Part shown: positions 1-8,648 of the stretch, piece after piece | Layout: each line of letters opens with the position of its first letter | Numbering within the stretch: the first letter of the stretch is position 1 | Assembly: GCF_007830355.1 (NCBI RefSeq) | Contig: NZ_VLKO01000003.1 | Location: forward strand, 62,231-126,230 | Source: Flavobacterium tiangeerense | GTDB lineage: Bacteria; Bacteroidota; Bacteroidia; Flavobacteriales; Flavobacteriaceae | Reading direction: 5' to 3' | DNA length: 64,000 nucleotides | Translations under genes and position numbers: made by a program | Notes under the pieces: model-generated | What the model was told of the DNA's origin: nothing | The model's input: only the letters and a program-made list of their open reading frames with translations | The model's database searches: none

Positions 1-1485
1 GTAAAGGGCTTTATTGTAATATTTTAAATCAGTAGTGCTATTAACATCATCAGGTGTGTAGTACCATGGTTTTCCACTCGAGTCCAGTGGCATTGCAAAT
101 CTTGAATTTCCTTGCGCTGAAGGACCTGCTAACCAATTTGGATTTGTTGGATTACTATTAGTACCTGTTACATTCCAAGCAGCCCACATTCGATCAATAT
201 TGGCATGATGTAAAAAGAAAATAGGGTCTAAACCTGCTAATCCTGGGTCAGCCATTAAGCCTTCATATTCCTCACTTGGAGTGCTAGTAAGACTAATTGT
301 AACAGCACCGGTATTATCTGTTAAACCTGCACCGTATGCACCCGTTAAATCGTCATTTATGCAGACTTCTAATAAACCACTACTTCCATTTGGTACAATA
401 GCCCCATCTCCTATAAAAAAAGGAGTTCCGCCATTTACTCTCCCAACTAGAGCTCCCATAGCTACATCAACCATTGGATAAAGCGGTTGATTAACTGGAA
501 CAACAATGTGTGGAGAACCTTTAGCATCATATTGTTTACCGCCATTATCATGTGGATCAGCGGTCCAAGTCCCTTTTAAATAGGATACTGCAACTGTGGA
601 ACTTCCTTCAATAATATTTATTCCTGTACATTGCCAAGGTTTGTTGGCATGTACCGTAAACTTAGTACCAGAAAAAGACCAAAATTCTGAATTTAATCCT
701 CCTACCATACCGTGCGTAAAATTATGAGGATTCATTTCTAAATCTCCAAAACCACCATTGCTGTGACTAAAACCTGTTTGTGCACCACCATAATGATCAC
801 CAAAAATAGTTATACCTTTTTCGTCAGGATGTCTTTTCGGATCATTCTGTGGATCAGCACCGCTACTGTATAAAGTATCCCATTGACATTCATCATTAAT
901 TGAACTAGTCAAACCCTTTCCCACTATTAAAAATATACCATTAGTAGGGTTACCCGTAACTCCATATCGTTCTGGAACATACAAAGGATTTGCAGTACCA
1001 TCTGGCAACTCAGCCTCAGTAAATGCTGGAGGAATATAGTTTTCTTCAAAGGTTGGGGATTGATTCAAATAATTCCAATACGGCAAGGCCCAGTCGCTTG
1101 GTCCTCCTAACTGAACAATTGTATCTCTAAGAATATTTTCAAGAGCTACTAAATACCCTCTATGCCAAGGAGGAAAAAACCAAGTACCGTGCTGACATTG
1201 ATTCCAAAACAAACTAATAAAATTTTGATCTGGCAATGTACCAAGTTTTGCTGATTCTGGTATTGAATTGATTTTAGTCCAATTAGGATAACCAGATGGT
1301 GCTGTATCTGTACCAAAATCACTCGTTAGATATTCTCCATGAATAGCGGCGTAGAACCACCAACTTGTGGGATTACTAATTGGTTTCAATTTCATTGCCC
1401 ATACTGCTTTTGCATACCACAAAAGATCTAAATTCTCAAAGGTACCTCCGTTGTTCCATGCATTCGCTCTTGTAAATGTTGTCAT
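1..1485 (-). CDS. Tyrosinase family copper oxidase with inserted LecA/PA-IL-like domain (3' end cut by window)
   Basis: The first 495 residues are visible from an ATG at 1485; the 3' end lies beyond position 1. Tyrosinases bind two coppers through six histidines and oxidise phenols to quinones. CuA ligands are His49 (AIHGEY), His99 and His108 (in HGTWFFPPWHRGY). CuB ligands are His254 and His258 (NPHNFTHG) and His426 or His427 (LDPIFFLHHANIDRMW). In ordinary tyrosinases the HNxxH and DPIFFLHH motifs are a few tens of residues apart. Here they are separated by about 160 residues, and residues ~273-400 resemble the Pseudomonas PA-IL/LecA lectin fold: a GALVGRV strand, then LLEVCINDD and a DNTGAV calcium-loop-like end. 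LecA sugar-binding His50/Gln53 are not evident. No signal peptide is seen at the N-terminus. The tyrosinase call is firm. The lectin-like insert is recognised by eye. Confidence 0.93.
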   Translation of the reverse strand, partial: MTTFTRANAWNNGGTFENLDLLWYAKAVWAMKLKPISNPTSWWFYAAIHGEYLTSDFGTDTAPSGYPNWTKINSIPESAKLGTLPDQNFISLFWNQCQHGTWFFPPWHRGYLVALENILRDTIVQLGGPSDWALPYWNYLNQSPTFEENYIPPAFTEAELPDGTANPLYVPERYGVTGNPTNGIFLIVGKGLTSSINDECQWDTLYSSGADPQNDPKRHPDEKGITIFGDHYGGAQTGFSHSNGGFGDLEMNPHNFTHGMVGGLNSEFWSFSGTKFTVHANKPWQCTGINIIEGSSTVAVSYLKGTWTADPHDNGGKQYDAKGSPHIVVPVNQPLYPMVDVAMGALVGRVNGGTPFFIGDGAIVPNGSSGLLEVCINDDLTGAYGAGLTDNTGAVTISLTSTPSEEYEGLMADPGLAGLDPIFFLHHANIDRMWAAWNVTGTNSNPTNPNWLAGPSAQGNSRFAMPLDSSGKPWYYTPDDVNSTTDLKYYNKALY

Positions 1486-2039
1486 AGTTATTTTTAGTTT
1501 GATTGATAGTTTTTATTAAGGTTTTTAACCCAAACTGGCGAATGGGTTAGCAAATCATAATGCCTTCTGTTGACTGCTAGATGGCCACTATTTACTTAAT
1601 CGTTCCTAATTTCAGTGTAATGTAGGAACCTCTTTCGCCTAATTTAAGAACACACCCAAAATTTAATTTGGTTTATGAGCACTCAAAACTAAAACAATTA
1701 TCACAACGGTAACCGCGTATTTTTACGTGTTTTATGATACTAAATAATGATTAGGTGTTTTATAAAAAAGATTTATCTTGTTAAATACACCCTCTTGCAA
1801 AAGTCAATTCAGAGCGTTCAAAATTATATTTTTGGGGATTTTTTTGGGAAGCAATTCCAGCTATACGTTACAATCTTATACGCCGAAACCCGGCGCATAA
1901 GGATATTCACTACTATCTGGGCTATGTTTTTGTTAACAAAAAGCGCATTACTTGCTTTAGGCTCCTTATAAACGTACTTTGTAAAGATATTAATTCAGAA
2001 TCAAAGGGGCTTAAAACTATTCCTTTACATCAAAAAACC
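1486..2039. other. Intergenic region between tyrosinase and helicase genes
   Basis: About 550 bp without a convincing gene. A short plus-strand reading frame at 1747-1971 has no family resemblance and no ribosome-binding or promoter context, so I do not call it. A small inverted repeat (AACCCA/TGGGTT, 1529-1550) lies just upstream of the tyrosinase. The leader of the tyrosinase gene is presumably here, but I see no well-spaced promoter. Confidence 0.5.
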
Positions 2040-4307
2040 TTAATTCAAACTCGCTTTAAACATGCGCGCTTCATCCCAGGAAAATTTGGTGCCGTGTTGC
2101 TCCATCAATGCATTAAGTGATTCTTCTTTATACCCTGCAAAAGCAATAGCTAATTCCTGAAGTTTATCTTCGGGTAGTACCTCATTTATAGCAACAGCTT
2201 TGGTTTGTATCAGTTTTACAAAATGTCCGTAAATGGTTTGCTTGGTCAAAACACGAATAGCAGCAATATCTTCAATCGACTTTTTCTCTACCCACAACTC
2301 GTAGGTTTCTTGTACGGTTGTTTTCTTAGGAACATTCGTTTTACCCTTTTTGGATGTGTAACGTTCCAAATCTTTTTCGTCTTCTATGAGCGTAACATTC
2401 AATTCTTTAAACTGCTTTTGGATTGCTTCGGTTTTTCGAATGATATATGTTTTGATTTCCGAAGAAGTTAGTTTTTCTTTCGAGATGGTTTCACCAGAAA
2501 CCACGGTTTCAATCAACAGTTTGGCTTTCATCAAACGCAATACCGTTTTGGTTTGCATTTCCTCCAATATGCTTAATTCATCAAAAAAAGTTTTGGCTTT
2601 CTTACTGCGCTTTACTTCTTCAATTTTCCATAAAATCTCAAAAACAAGATCATCCAAAGATTTGAAAAAATAAGCATATGCAGCTTGAACGCGACCCGCA
2701 ATGTGATTTAAATCAGCAGTTTCTTGACTAAAAAGCAGGTGTAATTGTTTAATAAATTTTTGCGAAGGCTCTAGCAATTCATCCATGGCATTAGCTTGGT
2801 TTTTCGCCCAAACCGCATGTTTTGATTTCTCAGAATTTTGAGCATCCTCGTTGTAGCTAAAACGGTGATTGCGCCATTCTTGAGCCACATCATTCCAATC
2901 AAAAGATTGAACCAAATATTGATGAATAAAATTTTTAGTTTCAAAATGCAGTGCATTAGCCAAAAAATCCTCGCTTGCCTTGTTGTTGGCATAATCCATC
3001 ACGTCTTGATCATTCGAAATGCCATTCATTCGCAACGCAGAAAGCAAAACAAGGCCATTTAACGAACGTAAACGCGATAATGCTACGTATGCTTGTCCAG
3101 GCAGAAAAACTTGCGATACATCAAGCGCTGCTTTGTCAAAAGTTAAACCTTGACTTTTATGCACCGTAATAGCCCACGCTAATTTGATAGGATAATGTAC
3201 AAAAGTCCCTAAAACTTCCTCTTCAATCTCTTTAGTAGCGGGATCTACTCTATACCTGATGTTTTGCCATTCGTATTTTTCCACTTCAATCGTTTTATTT
3301 TCTTCAGGAAAGTGAACCAAAATTTCTTGACTTGCTAGTGATTTTATCACACCCATCTTCCCGTTGAAATAATGTTTATCAAACGACAAATCATTTTTAA
3401 CAAACATAATCTGGGCACCCGCTTTTAATTTTAAATCATGTTCCACGGGGAAAATTTTATCCGGAAAGTCACCAGTAATCTCGGGCTTATAGGTTATCAA
3501 CTCTCCTTTCAAATCAGTAAGCGCTTGCGCATTCATAGCGTCTGCTTTATGATTGTGAGTGGTCAAGGTAATGTAGCCTTTATTGGCTTTTAAATCAAAA
3601 TCAGGTTTTACGTATTGATTTAATGTTTGTAAATCCTGTTGCGTAATTTGATTGTTACGCAAATTATTAAGTACTGAAATAAAGGCATCATCCGTTTGAC
3701 GGAAAATTTTGGATAGTTCAATGTACAAAGGCGGATGTTGCTGAATGACATGCGAATGAAAGAAAAACTTACCGCGGTAATAATTTTTTAAAGTACTCCA
3801 CTCCTCATCTCGAATCACCGGTGGCAATTGCAGTAAATCACCAATATACAATACTTGTACTCCACCAAAAGGAAGATTTTTCTTTCTAACGGTTTGCATC
3901 ATAAAATCCATGGCGTCCAGTAAATCAGCACGTAACATACTTACTTCATCAATAATCAAAAGCTCCATGTTTCGAATCACAGATTTTTTTAATCCGCTCA
4001 TTTTAAAATGCCTACGCAAAGTCGCTTTGGTTTCAAACTTGGTACTAGCAGAAAATTGTGGCGCCGAATTATCTGGAATAAAACCTCCAAAAGGCAATTG
4101 AAACATGGAATGAATGGTAACCCCTCCAGCATTTAAGGCCGCAATCCCTGTAGGGGCAACCACTACTGTATTTTTATGCGTGGTAGCAATGATTTCTTTA
4201 AGTAAAGTGGTTTTTCCCGTGCCCGCTTTTCCTGTTAGAAAAATAGAACGGTGCGTTTGATTGATAAAACGAAGGGTGTAAGCTGCTGCTTCAGAGATGG
4301 TTTGCAT
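2040..4307 (-). CDS. PIF1/RecD-like superfamily 1 helicase with C-terminal helix-turn-helix
   Basis: 755 residues. The N-terminus has a Walker A (GKAGTGKT, 26-33) and Walker B (LLIIDEVSML, 116-125). Further helicase motifs follow, including AWAITVHKSQG and the YVALSRLRS stretch, which are typical of PIF1/RecD-type 5'-3' DNA helicases that use ATP to unwind DNA, forks or G-quadruplexes. The C-terminal third is charged and helical. It ends in a helix-turn-helix segment (about 663-705, ETYELWVEKKSIEDIAAIR...) like the HTH_40 domain found on Bacteroidota helicases of this class. It is a single gene with its own promoter box just upstream (4327-4334, minus). The family is certain; the substrate is not. 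Confidence 0.93.
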   Translation of the reverse strand: MQTISEAAAYTLRFINQTHRSIFLTGKAGTGKTTLLKEIIATTHKNTVVVAPTGIAALNAGGVTIHSMFQLPFGGFIPDNSAPQFSASTKFETKATLRRHFKMSGLKKSVIRNMELLIIDEVSMLRADLLDAMDFMMQTVRKKNLPFGGVQVLYIGDLLQLPPVIRDEEWSTLKNYYRGKFFFHSHVIQQHPPLYIELSKIFRQTDDAFISVLNNLRNNQITQQDLQTLNQYVKPDFDLKANKGYITLTTHNHKADAMNAQALTDLKGELITYKPEITGDFPDKIFPVEHDLKLKAGAQIMFVKNDLSFDKHYFNGKMGVIKSLASQEILVHFPEENKTIEVEKYEWQNIRYRVDPATKEIEEEVLGTFVHYPIKLAWAITVHKSQGLTFDKAALDVSQVFLPGQAYVALSRLRSLNGLVLLSALRMNGISNDQDVMDYANNKASEDFLANALHFETKNFIHQYLVQSFDWNDVAQEWRNHRFSYNEDAQNSEKSKHAVWAKNQANAMDELLEPSQKFIKQLHLLFSQETADLNHIAGRVQAAYAYFFKSLDDLVFEILWKIEEVKRSKKAKTFFDELSILEEMQTKTVLRLMKAKLLIETVVSGETISKEKLTSSEIKTYIIRKTEAIQKQFKELNVTLIEDEKDLERYTSKKGKTNVPKKTTVQETYELWVEKKSIEDIAAIRVLTKQTIYGHFVKLIQTKAVAINEVLPEDKLQELAIAFAGYKEESLNALMEQHGTKFSWDEARMFKASLN

Positions 4308-4326
4308 TAGGCGTGTAAATAAAAAG

Positions 4327-4334
4327 CAAATATA
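4327..4334 (-). promoter_or_regulatory. Bacteroidota -7 box upstream of the helicase gene
   Basis: The minus strand reads TATATTTG, a perfect match to TAnnTTTG, about 20 bp before the helicase ATG at 4307. No well-spaced TTG -33 element is seen. Confidence 0.55.
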
Positions 4335-4609
4335 GTAAACGAAAATTCAATTAAAAATAGGCCGAGAATTCTAAATGCGTATTTGAAGCAAATTATTGAG
4401 TTTAATAAATGTACTATTAGGCCGATAAATAGCATTCATAAATAAACTAATAGAATTATGTGGAATGAATGATTTCTTTAGATAATTAAGTCCACAAAAT
4501 TTATTAGGTTGCATGTTAAAACTAAAGAACTACAAGGCTTAGGGTTTAGATTACAAAAAATACATTTTTTTCCGAAATAAAAAAACGATGAATACCTAAA
4601 AAAAATAAG

Positions 4610-4645
4610 CAAAAAAAAGCCTTCAATCTAATAATAGATGAAGGC
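4610..4645 (-). terminator. Intrinsic terminator of the OmpH-like gene
   Basis: On the minus strand a GC-containing stem (GCCTTCATCTA pairing with TAGATTGAAGGC, one bulge, loop TTAT) is followed at once by a run of eight T. It sits 24 bp past the stop of the gene at 4669. Confidence 0.85.
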
Positions 4646-4668
4646 AGTATTTTGAATTTAGATACTAA

Positions 4669-5238
4669 TTATTTTTTAGGATCTACTTTTTCTTCCGTTT
4701 TGGCAGAAGCTTTGTATTTGTCGTTCAATGCTTTAATGATATCTTTTGTAATATCAAATTTATCTTCGGCATATAAGATAGAGGCAGCATCACCTGTTCC
4801 ATATATGTAAGCGTAGCCTTTTTCTTTACCGTAAGCTTTTATATATTTCTTTACACCGCTTATCAGAGAATCCATTTCTTTACCACTTTCTGCTTGTAAT
4901 TCTTGTGCTAAAGCTTGTTGCGCATAACCTAATTGCTGTTCTCTTTTTTGCAATTCAGCACCTTTTTTCTGAGCCCATTCTTGTCCGTTGGCTTGAGCTT
5001 GTGACTGAAAACCTGCTGCTTCTTGTTTAAATCTATTGATTTCGGCTTCTAATTGTCTTCCCTTTTCCTCTGCTTTAGATTTGTATTTGGCTTCAAGATC
5101 TTTAGCTTCGGTATATTGTTTCATTAATTCAGACGTATCTACATAAGCAGTTTTTACTTCCTTAGTCGCTTCTGCTGGTTTGTTACAGGATACAAGTGCA
5201 ATTGTTAAAGCAACAAGTATTAATGCTTTTTTATTCAT
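4669..5238 (-). CDS. OmpH/Skp-family lipoprotein
   Basis: 189 residues. A short hydrophobic leader ends in the lipobox LVSC (Cys18), so the mature protein should be lipidated. The body is a long, Gln/Glu/Ala/Lys-rich coiled coil (about 45-125) followed by the compact end typical of OmpH/Skp, including a KGYAYIYG...ILYAE segment close to the family motif. Skp proteins are trimeric periplasmic chaperones for outer-membrane proteins; most are soluble, so a lipidated form is a Bacteroidota variant. It is monocistronic, with a promoter at 5315-5346 and a terminator directly downstream. Chaperone function is inferred from the family. Confidence 0.88.
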   Translation of the reverse strand: MNKKALILVALTIALVSCNKPAEATKEVKTAYVDTSELMKQYTEAKDLEAKYKSKAEEKGRQLEAEINRFKQEAAGFQSQAQANGQEWAQKKGAELQKREQQLGYAQQALAQELQAESGKEMDSLISGVKKYIKAYGKEKGYAYIYGTGDAASILYAEDKFDITKDIIKALNDKYKASAKTEEKVDPKK

Positions 5239-5314
5239 AGTAAATTTATTTATTATTTGAAATTGGTAATTATTAATTTTCGTTGTTATTAATTTAGGTT
5301 TTTAGTATCTGTGA

Positions 5315-5346
5315 CAAAAATATAAAAAAATAGATAGGATTGACAA
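5315..5346 (-). promoter_or_regulatory. Promoter of the OmpH-like gene
   Basis: The minus strand carries TTG (5344-5346), then 21 bp, then TATTTTTG (5315-5322). This fits the Bacteroidota TTG-N17-23-TAnnTTTG pattern and predicts a leader of roughly 70 nt. Confidence 0.7.
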
Positions 5347-5514
5347 AAACTTAAAAATTTAGTGGTTTTAATACCTATAGTATTTACTTATCATTCTTAT
5401 TGAAAAAATAATTTTGAGCTATTAAAAACGACGTTCTCAGTTGATTTTAAAATAAAGATCTTAAAAATGCTATATGCTGAGGTATTTATACTCAAAATAA
5501 CGCCTTAAAAGCGC

Positions 5515-6375
5515 TTAAATTGATTTTTGATCGTTTTTAAGCACATAAATGTGCGATGAGTACTCTAAATTTTTCTTTCCGTACCAATTTGATTTGAGTC
5601 CAACATAAATTGCCGAAAAATAATTCATTTTTCCTGTTTTGTATTTTTCTGAAAGCAAGCTAACATAAAAGGCATCGAATTTCATTGGAAGTACTTTTAC
5701 TAATTTCATGCTTTCCTTTTCGAAAAGCATTTTTATAGCTGTTTTCGAAAAATGCCAAAAATGAATAGGCACATCATAAGCTGCCCAAAAAGTTCCGTAC
5801 TGTTTTGCATCGAAAGATTTAAAATTAGGAACGGCTACAATTAAAGTTCCATTTGGCTTAAGCAATCGTTTCAGTTCTAAAATTTGCTCCTCTAAATTAG
5901 GAACATGTTCTAGCACATGCCACATGGTAATTACATCAAAAGAATGATTTTCTAATACTGCTGTTTTTTCAACAAAAGAAACACCTTTATTTTTTGCAAT
6001 GGTTTTAGCTTTTTCACTTGGCTCTACTCCTATGGTTTGCCAACCGTTTTGTTTTGCCACAGATAAAAAATCTCCTGTTCCTGCTCCAATATCCAAAATA
6101 CTTCCTTTATTTGGTTGAAAGGAATTAATCAAATCTAACTTATTTTTTAATGCAATGTTTTTTACAAAGTGATATGCTTTTTCAAACAATGAACGCTTAC
6201 TATCAGTATGTGAAATATAATCTACGCTTTCGTAATACTTTCCTAAATTTTCTAAACTTGGTTGTGGAGACGTAATCAACATATCCAAATCTTCGTCATG
6301 ATACAACTCAAAAGTTTCTTTTGAAACGGAATAATCTTTAACGGTTAAAAAATGCTTTTTGTTTGAAATGTCCAT
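5515..6375 (-). CDS. Class I SAM-dependent methyltransferase
   Basis: 286 residues. The SAM-binding motif I is GSILDIGAGTGDFL (91-104). It is followed by an acidic motif II (GVEPSEKA) and a motif IV-like stretch VITMWHVLEHVPNLEE. The N-terminal segment (LITSPQPSLENLGKYYES) precedes the methyltransferase core in many Bacteroidota members of the methyltransferase-11/12 group. The acceptor cannot be read from sequence; members of this group act on small molecules, lipids or glycans. It lies downstream of mnmG on the same strand, but a strong hairpin (6411-6444) lies between them, so it is probably transcribed separately. Confidence 0.88.
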   Translation of the reverse strand: MDISNKKHFLTVKDYSVSKETFELYHDEDLDMLITSPQPSLENLGKYYESVDYISHTDSKRSLFEKAYHFVKNIALKNKLDLINSFQPNKGSILDIGAGTGDFLSVAKQNGWQTIGVEPSEKAKTIAKNKGVSFVEKTAVLENHSFDVITMWHVLEHVPNLEEQILELKRLLKPNGTLIVAVPNFKSFDAKQYGTFWAAYDVPIHFWHFSKTAIKMLFEKESMKLVKVLPMKFDAFYVSLLSEKYKTGKMNYFSAIYVGLKSNWYGKKNLEYSSHIYVLKNDQKSI

Positions 6376-6410
6376 TAATTAAATCTTCTTTATGTTTTGT
6401 TTTTATACTA

Positions 6411-6444
6411 AACCCTGAAAGCGTTTATGAAAGCTTTCAGGGTT
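6411..6444 (-). terminator. Hairpin downstream of mnmG, probable terminator
   Basis: A perfect 12-bp inverted repeat (AACCCTGAAAGC and GCTTTCAGGGTT) with a 10-nt loop lies between mnmG and the methyltransferase gene. The T-run after the stem on the minus strand is short, so termination efficiency is uncertain. Confidence 0.6.
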
Positions 6445-6494
6445 AAAATTATATATTATTCTAAATTTTCAATTACAGCACGACTTCAAGCCGT

Positions 6495-6510
6495 GGTTTC
6501 ACGTGGAACA
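6495..6510. promoter_or_regulatory. parS-like site downstream of mnmG
   Basis: GGTTTCACGTGGAACA, which matches the widespread parS consensus TGTTTCACGTGAAACA at 14 of 16 positions. It is about 76 bp beyond the mnmG stop. It belongs with the four sites on the other side of mnmG. Confidence 0.6.
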
Positions 6511-6585
6511 ATTTTGTACTCAGTATTCAATAACAGTATAATTGATAATCGAAGATCAACCAAATACTTTATACTGAAGACTTAC

Positions 6586-8457
6586 TTAACGACCCATGTA
6601 AATCAACAATACAGAAATATCACTTGGAGAAACACCACTTATTCTAGACGCTTGTGAAATAGTAACCGGTCTGATTTTGGATAATTTCTGTTTAGCTTCA
6701 ATAGACATAGACTTGATTTTTTCATAATCAAAATTCTCTGGAATCTTAACATCTTCGAGTCTCAACAACTTATCAGCATTATTTCGTTCCTTTTCAATAT
6801 AACCAGAATACTTTACTTGAATTTCTGCTTGTTCCAAAATTTCTTGATCTAAATCGTGCTCATCAATATAAGCAGTAACTTTTTCGAATTTTAAGATATC
6901 TTCTAAATCAATTTGTGGTCTAGAGAAAATTTTGAACATTTTATCTCCTTGCGTAATTAATGCAGTATTTTTAGCTTCCAAAATAGGATTGGCTTCAGCA
7001 ACAGAAATACTAGTCTCTTTAAAAAAGGCAACCATCTTTTCAGACTCTTTTAATTTATGTTCCATTCTGCGCAAACGAGCTTCAGAAGCAAGACCAATTT
7101 CAAATGACATTGGAGTTAATCTAAAATCTGCATTATCCTGACGCAATAAAGTTCTGTACTCTGCACGAGAGGTAAACATTCTGTATGGTTCCTCAGTTCC
7201 TTTAGTAATTAAGTCATCTATTAAAACCCCAATATAAGCTTCATCTCTTTTTAAAATCAAAGGCGCTTTTTCGTTGATCTTTAAATGCGCATTTATTCCA
7301 GCCATCAATCCTTGAGCAGCTGCTTCTTCATATCCAGTAGTTCCGTTTATTTGACCAGCAAAAAACAAACCTGATACCAATTTCGTTTCAAGAGTATGCT
7401 TTAATTGTGTTGGCGGAAAATAATCATACTCTATAGCATAACCCGGTCTAAAAAACTTTACGTTTTCAAAACCTACAACAGAACGCAAAGCTTTAAATTG
7501 AATATCCTCGGGTAAAGAAGTAGAAAAACCATTCACATACACCTCACAGGTATTCCAACCTTCAGGCTCCACAAAAAGCTGGTGTCTTTCTTTATCAGCA
7601 AAACGATTAATTTTATCTTCAATAGACGGACAATACCTCGGACCTAAACTTTTAATACGACCGTTGAACATTGGAGAACGATCAAATCCTTCTCTAAGAA
7701 TGTCATGAACATCCAGAGAAGTATACGTCATGTGACATGATTTTTGGAAAGCCAAAGGTTTTGTGAAATCAGAATAAGAAAACTTATCCGGCTTTGCATC
7801 ACCTTTCTCTTCATTCATTTTTGAATAATCAAGCGAGCGACCATCTACACGAGGAGGCGTACCTGTTTTCATTCGGCCAGATTCAAAACCAACAGAAACG
7901 AGATCTTCAGTAATTCCATAAGAAGCACTCTCCCCTGCACGACCTCCACCAAATTGCTTATCACCAATATGAATCAATCCATTCAAAAAAGTACCATTTG
8001 TAAGCACCACAGATTTTGAACGAATCTCCAAGCCTAATGAAGTTTTGATCCCTTTTACAACTCCGTTCTCGATAATCAACCCACTAACCATTTCTTGGTA
8101 AAAATCAAGATTAGGTGTTCCTTCAAGCATCAATCTCCATTCCTCAGCAAAACGCATACGGTCACTTTGAACTCTTGGAGACCACATAGCAGGTCCTTTT
8201 GATTTATTGAGCATCTTGAACTGAATTGCAGTCTTGTCTGAAACAATTCCCGAATACCCACCTAGCGCATCAATCTCTCGAACAATTTGTCCTTTAGCTA
8301 TACCCCCCATTGCAGGATTGCACGACATTTGCGCAATGTTTTGCAAGCTCATGGTAACCAAAAGCGTCTTCGATCCCAAATTAGCAGCGGCAGCGGCAGC
8401 CTCAGAACCAGCATGACCAGCCCCAACTACAATAACATCATATTCTTGATAAAACAT
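6586..8457 (-). CDS. mnmG: tRNA uridine-5-carboxymethylaminomethyl(34) synthesis enzyme MnmG (GidA)
   Basis: 623 residues, the usual length. With MnmE it installs the cmnm5 group on the wobble uridine of several tRNAs, using FAD, NADH and methylene-tetrahydrofolate. Visible landmarks are the N-terminal FAD-binding motif (DVIVVGAGHAGSEAA), the CNPAMGGIAKGQIVREIDALGG signature, the GGRAGESASYG loop, MKTGTPPRV, and the second flavin motif GLFFAGQINGTTGYEEAAAQG. The C-terminal helical domain that contacts MnmE and tRNA is complete. In many bacteria mnmG sits beside the origin and the parAB/parS region. Here it is flanked on both sides by parS-like palindromes, although parA and parB are not in this window. 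Confidence 0.98.
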   Translation of the reverse strand: MFYQEYDVIVVGAGHAGSEAAAAAANLGSKTLLVTMSLQNIAQMSCNPAMGGIAKGQIVREIDALGGYSGIVSDKTAIQFKMLNKSKGPAMWSPRVQSDRMRFAEEWRLMLEGTPNLDFYQEMVSGLIIENGVVKGIKTSLGLEIRSKSVVLTNGTFLNGLIHIGDKQFGGGRAGESASYGITEDLVSVGFESGRMKTGTPPRVDGRSLDYSKMNEEKGDAKPDKFSYSDFTKPLAFQKSCHMTYTSLDVHDILREGFDRSPMFNGRIKSLGPRYCPSIEDKINRFADKERHQLFVEPEGWNTCEVYVNGFSTSLPEDIQFKALRSVVGFENVKFFRPGYAIEYDYFPPTQLKHTLETKLVSGLFFAGQINGTTGYEEAAAQGLMAGINAHLKINEKAPLILKRDEAYIGVLIDDLITKGTEEPYRMFTSRAEYRTLLRQDNADFRLTPMSFEIGLASEARLRRMEHKLKESEKMVAFFKETSISVAEANPILEAKNTALITQGDKMFKIFSRPQIDLEDILKFEKVTAYIDEHDLDQEILEQAEIQVKYSGYIEKERNNADKLLRLEDVKIPENFDYEKIKSMSIEAKQKLSKIRPVTISQASRISGVSPSDISVLLIYMGR

Positions 8458-8505
8458 TTTTATAAAAGTTTAATCCTTACGGATTGAATTTAAAAATTCA
8501 GTGTG

Positions 8506-8521
8506 TGTTCCACGTGGAACT
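8506..8521. promoter_or_regulatory. parS-like site 1 of the mnmG-ybeY cluster
   Basis: TGTTCCACGTGGAACT, a near-perfect palindrome around CACGTG, 48 bp upstream of the mnmG start. It resembles the ParB-binding parS consensus with C/G in place of T/A at two symmetric positions. Confidence 0.7.
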
Positions 8522-8544
8522 AAATGAGCCCTTCTTTAAATTTG

Positions 8545-8560
8545 TGTTCCACGTGGAACT
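8545..8560. promoter_or_regulatory. parS-like site 2 of the mnmG-ybeY cluster
   Basis: An identical 16-mer to site 1 (TGTTCCACGTGGAACT), offset by 39 bp. Confidence 0.7.
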
Positions 8561-8576
8561 AATTTAAAACTTCAAT

Positions 8577-8604
8577 TTTTTCGGTTCAACAAAGAACCGA
8601 AAAA
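8577..8604. terminator. Hairpin between ybeY and mnmG
   Basis: A perfect 11-bp inverted repeat (TTTTTCGGTTC and GAACCGAAAAA) with the six-base loop AACAAA. It lies downstream of ybeY and upstream of mnmG, between parS-like sites 2 and 3. It can act as a terminator for the DUF4175-ybeY unit. The poly-U tract is part of the stem. Confidence 0.65.
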
Positions 8605-8613
8605 GAAGAGTTG

Positions 8614-8629
8614 TGTTCCACGTGGAAAG
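8614..8629. promoter_or_regulatory. parS-like site 3 of the mnmG-ybeY cluster
   Basis: TGTTCCACGTGGAAAG: the left arm and core are intact and the last two bases of the right arm differ. Confidence 0.6.
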
Positions 8630-8648
8630 ATATGGTATTAATAAAAGA

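Larger units (their letters stand above)
4308..4668. other. AT-rich intergenic region with promoter and terminator
   Basis: About 360 bp without a gene. It holds the helicase promoter box at its left side and the terminator of the OmpH-like gene at its right side. The middle is AT-rich and shows no reading frame or RNA gene that I recognise. Confidence 0.5.

Noticed and set aside
1747..1971. 74-codon plus-strand reading frame in the first intergenic region
   Set aside because: No promoter box, no recognisable family, and a composition like translated AT-rich noncoding DNA.
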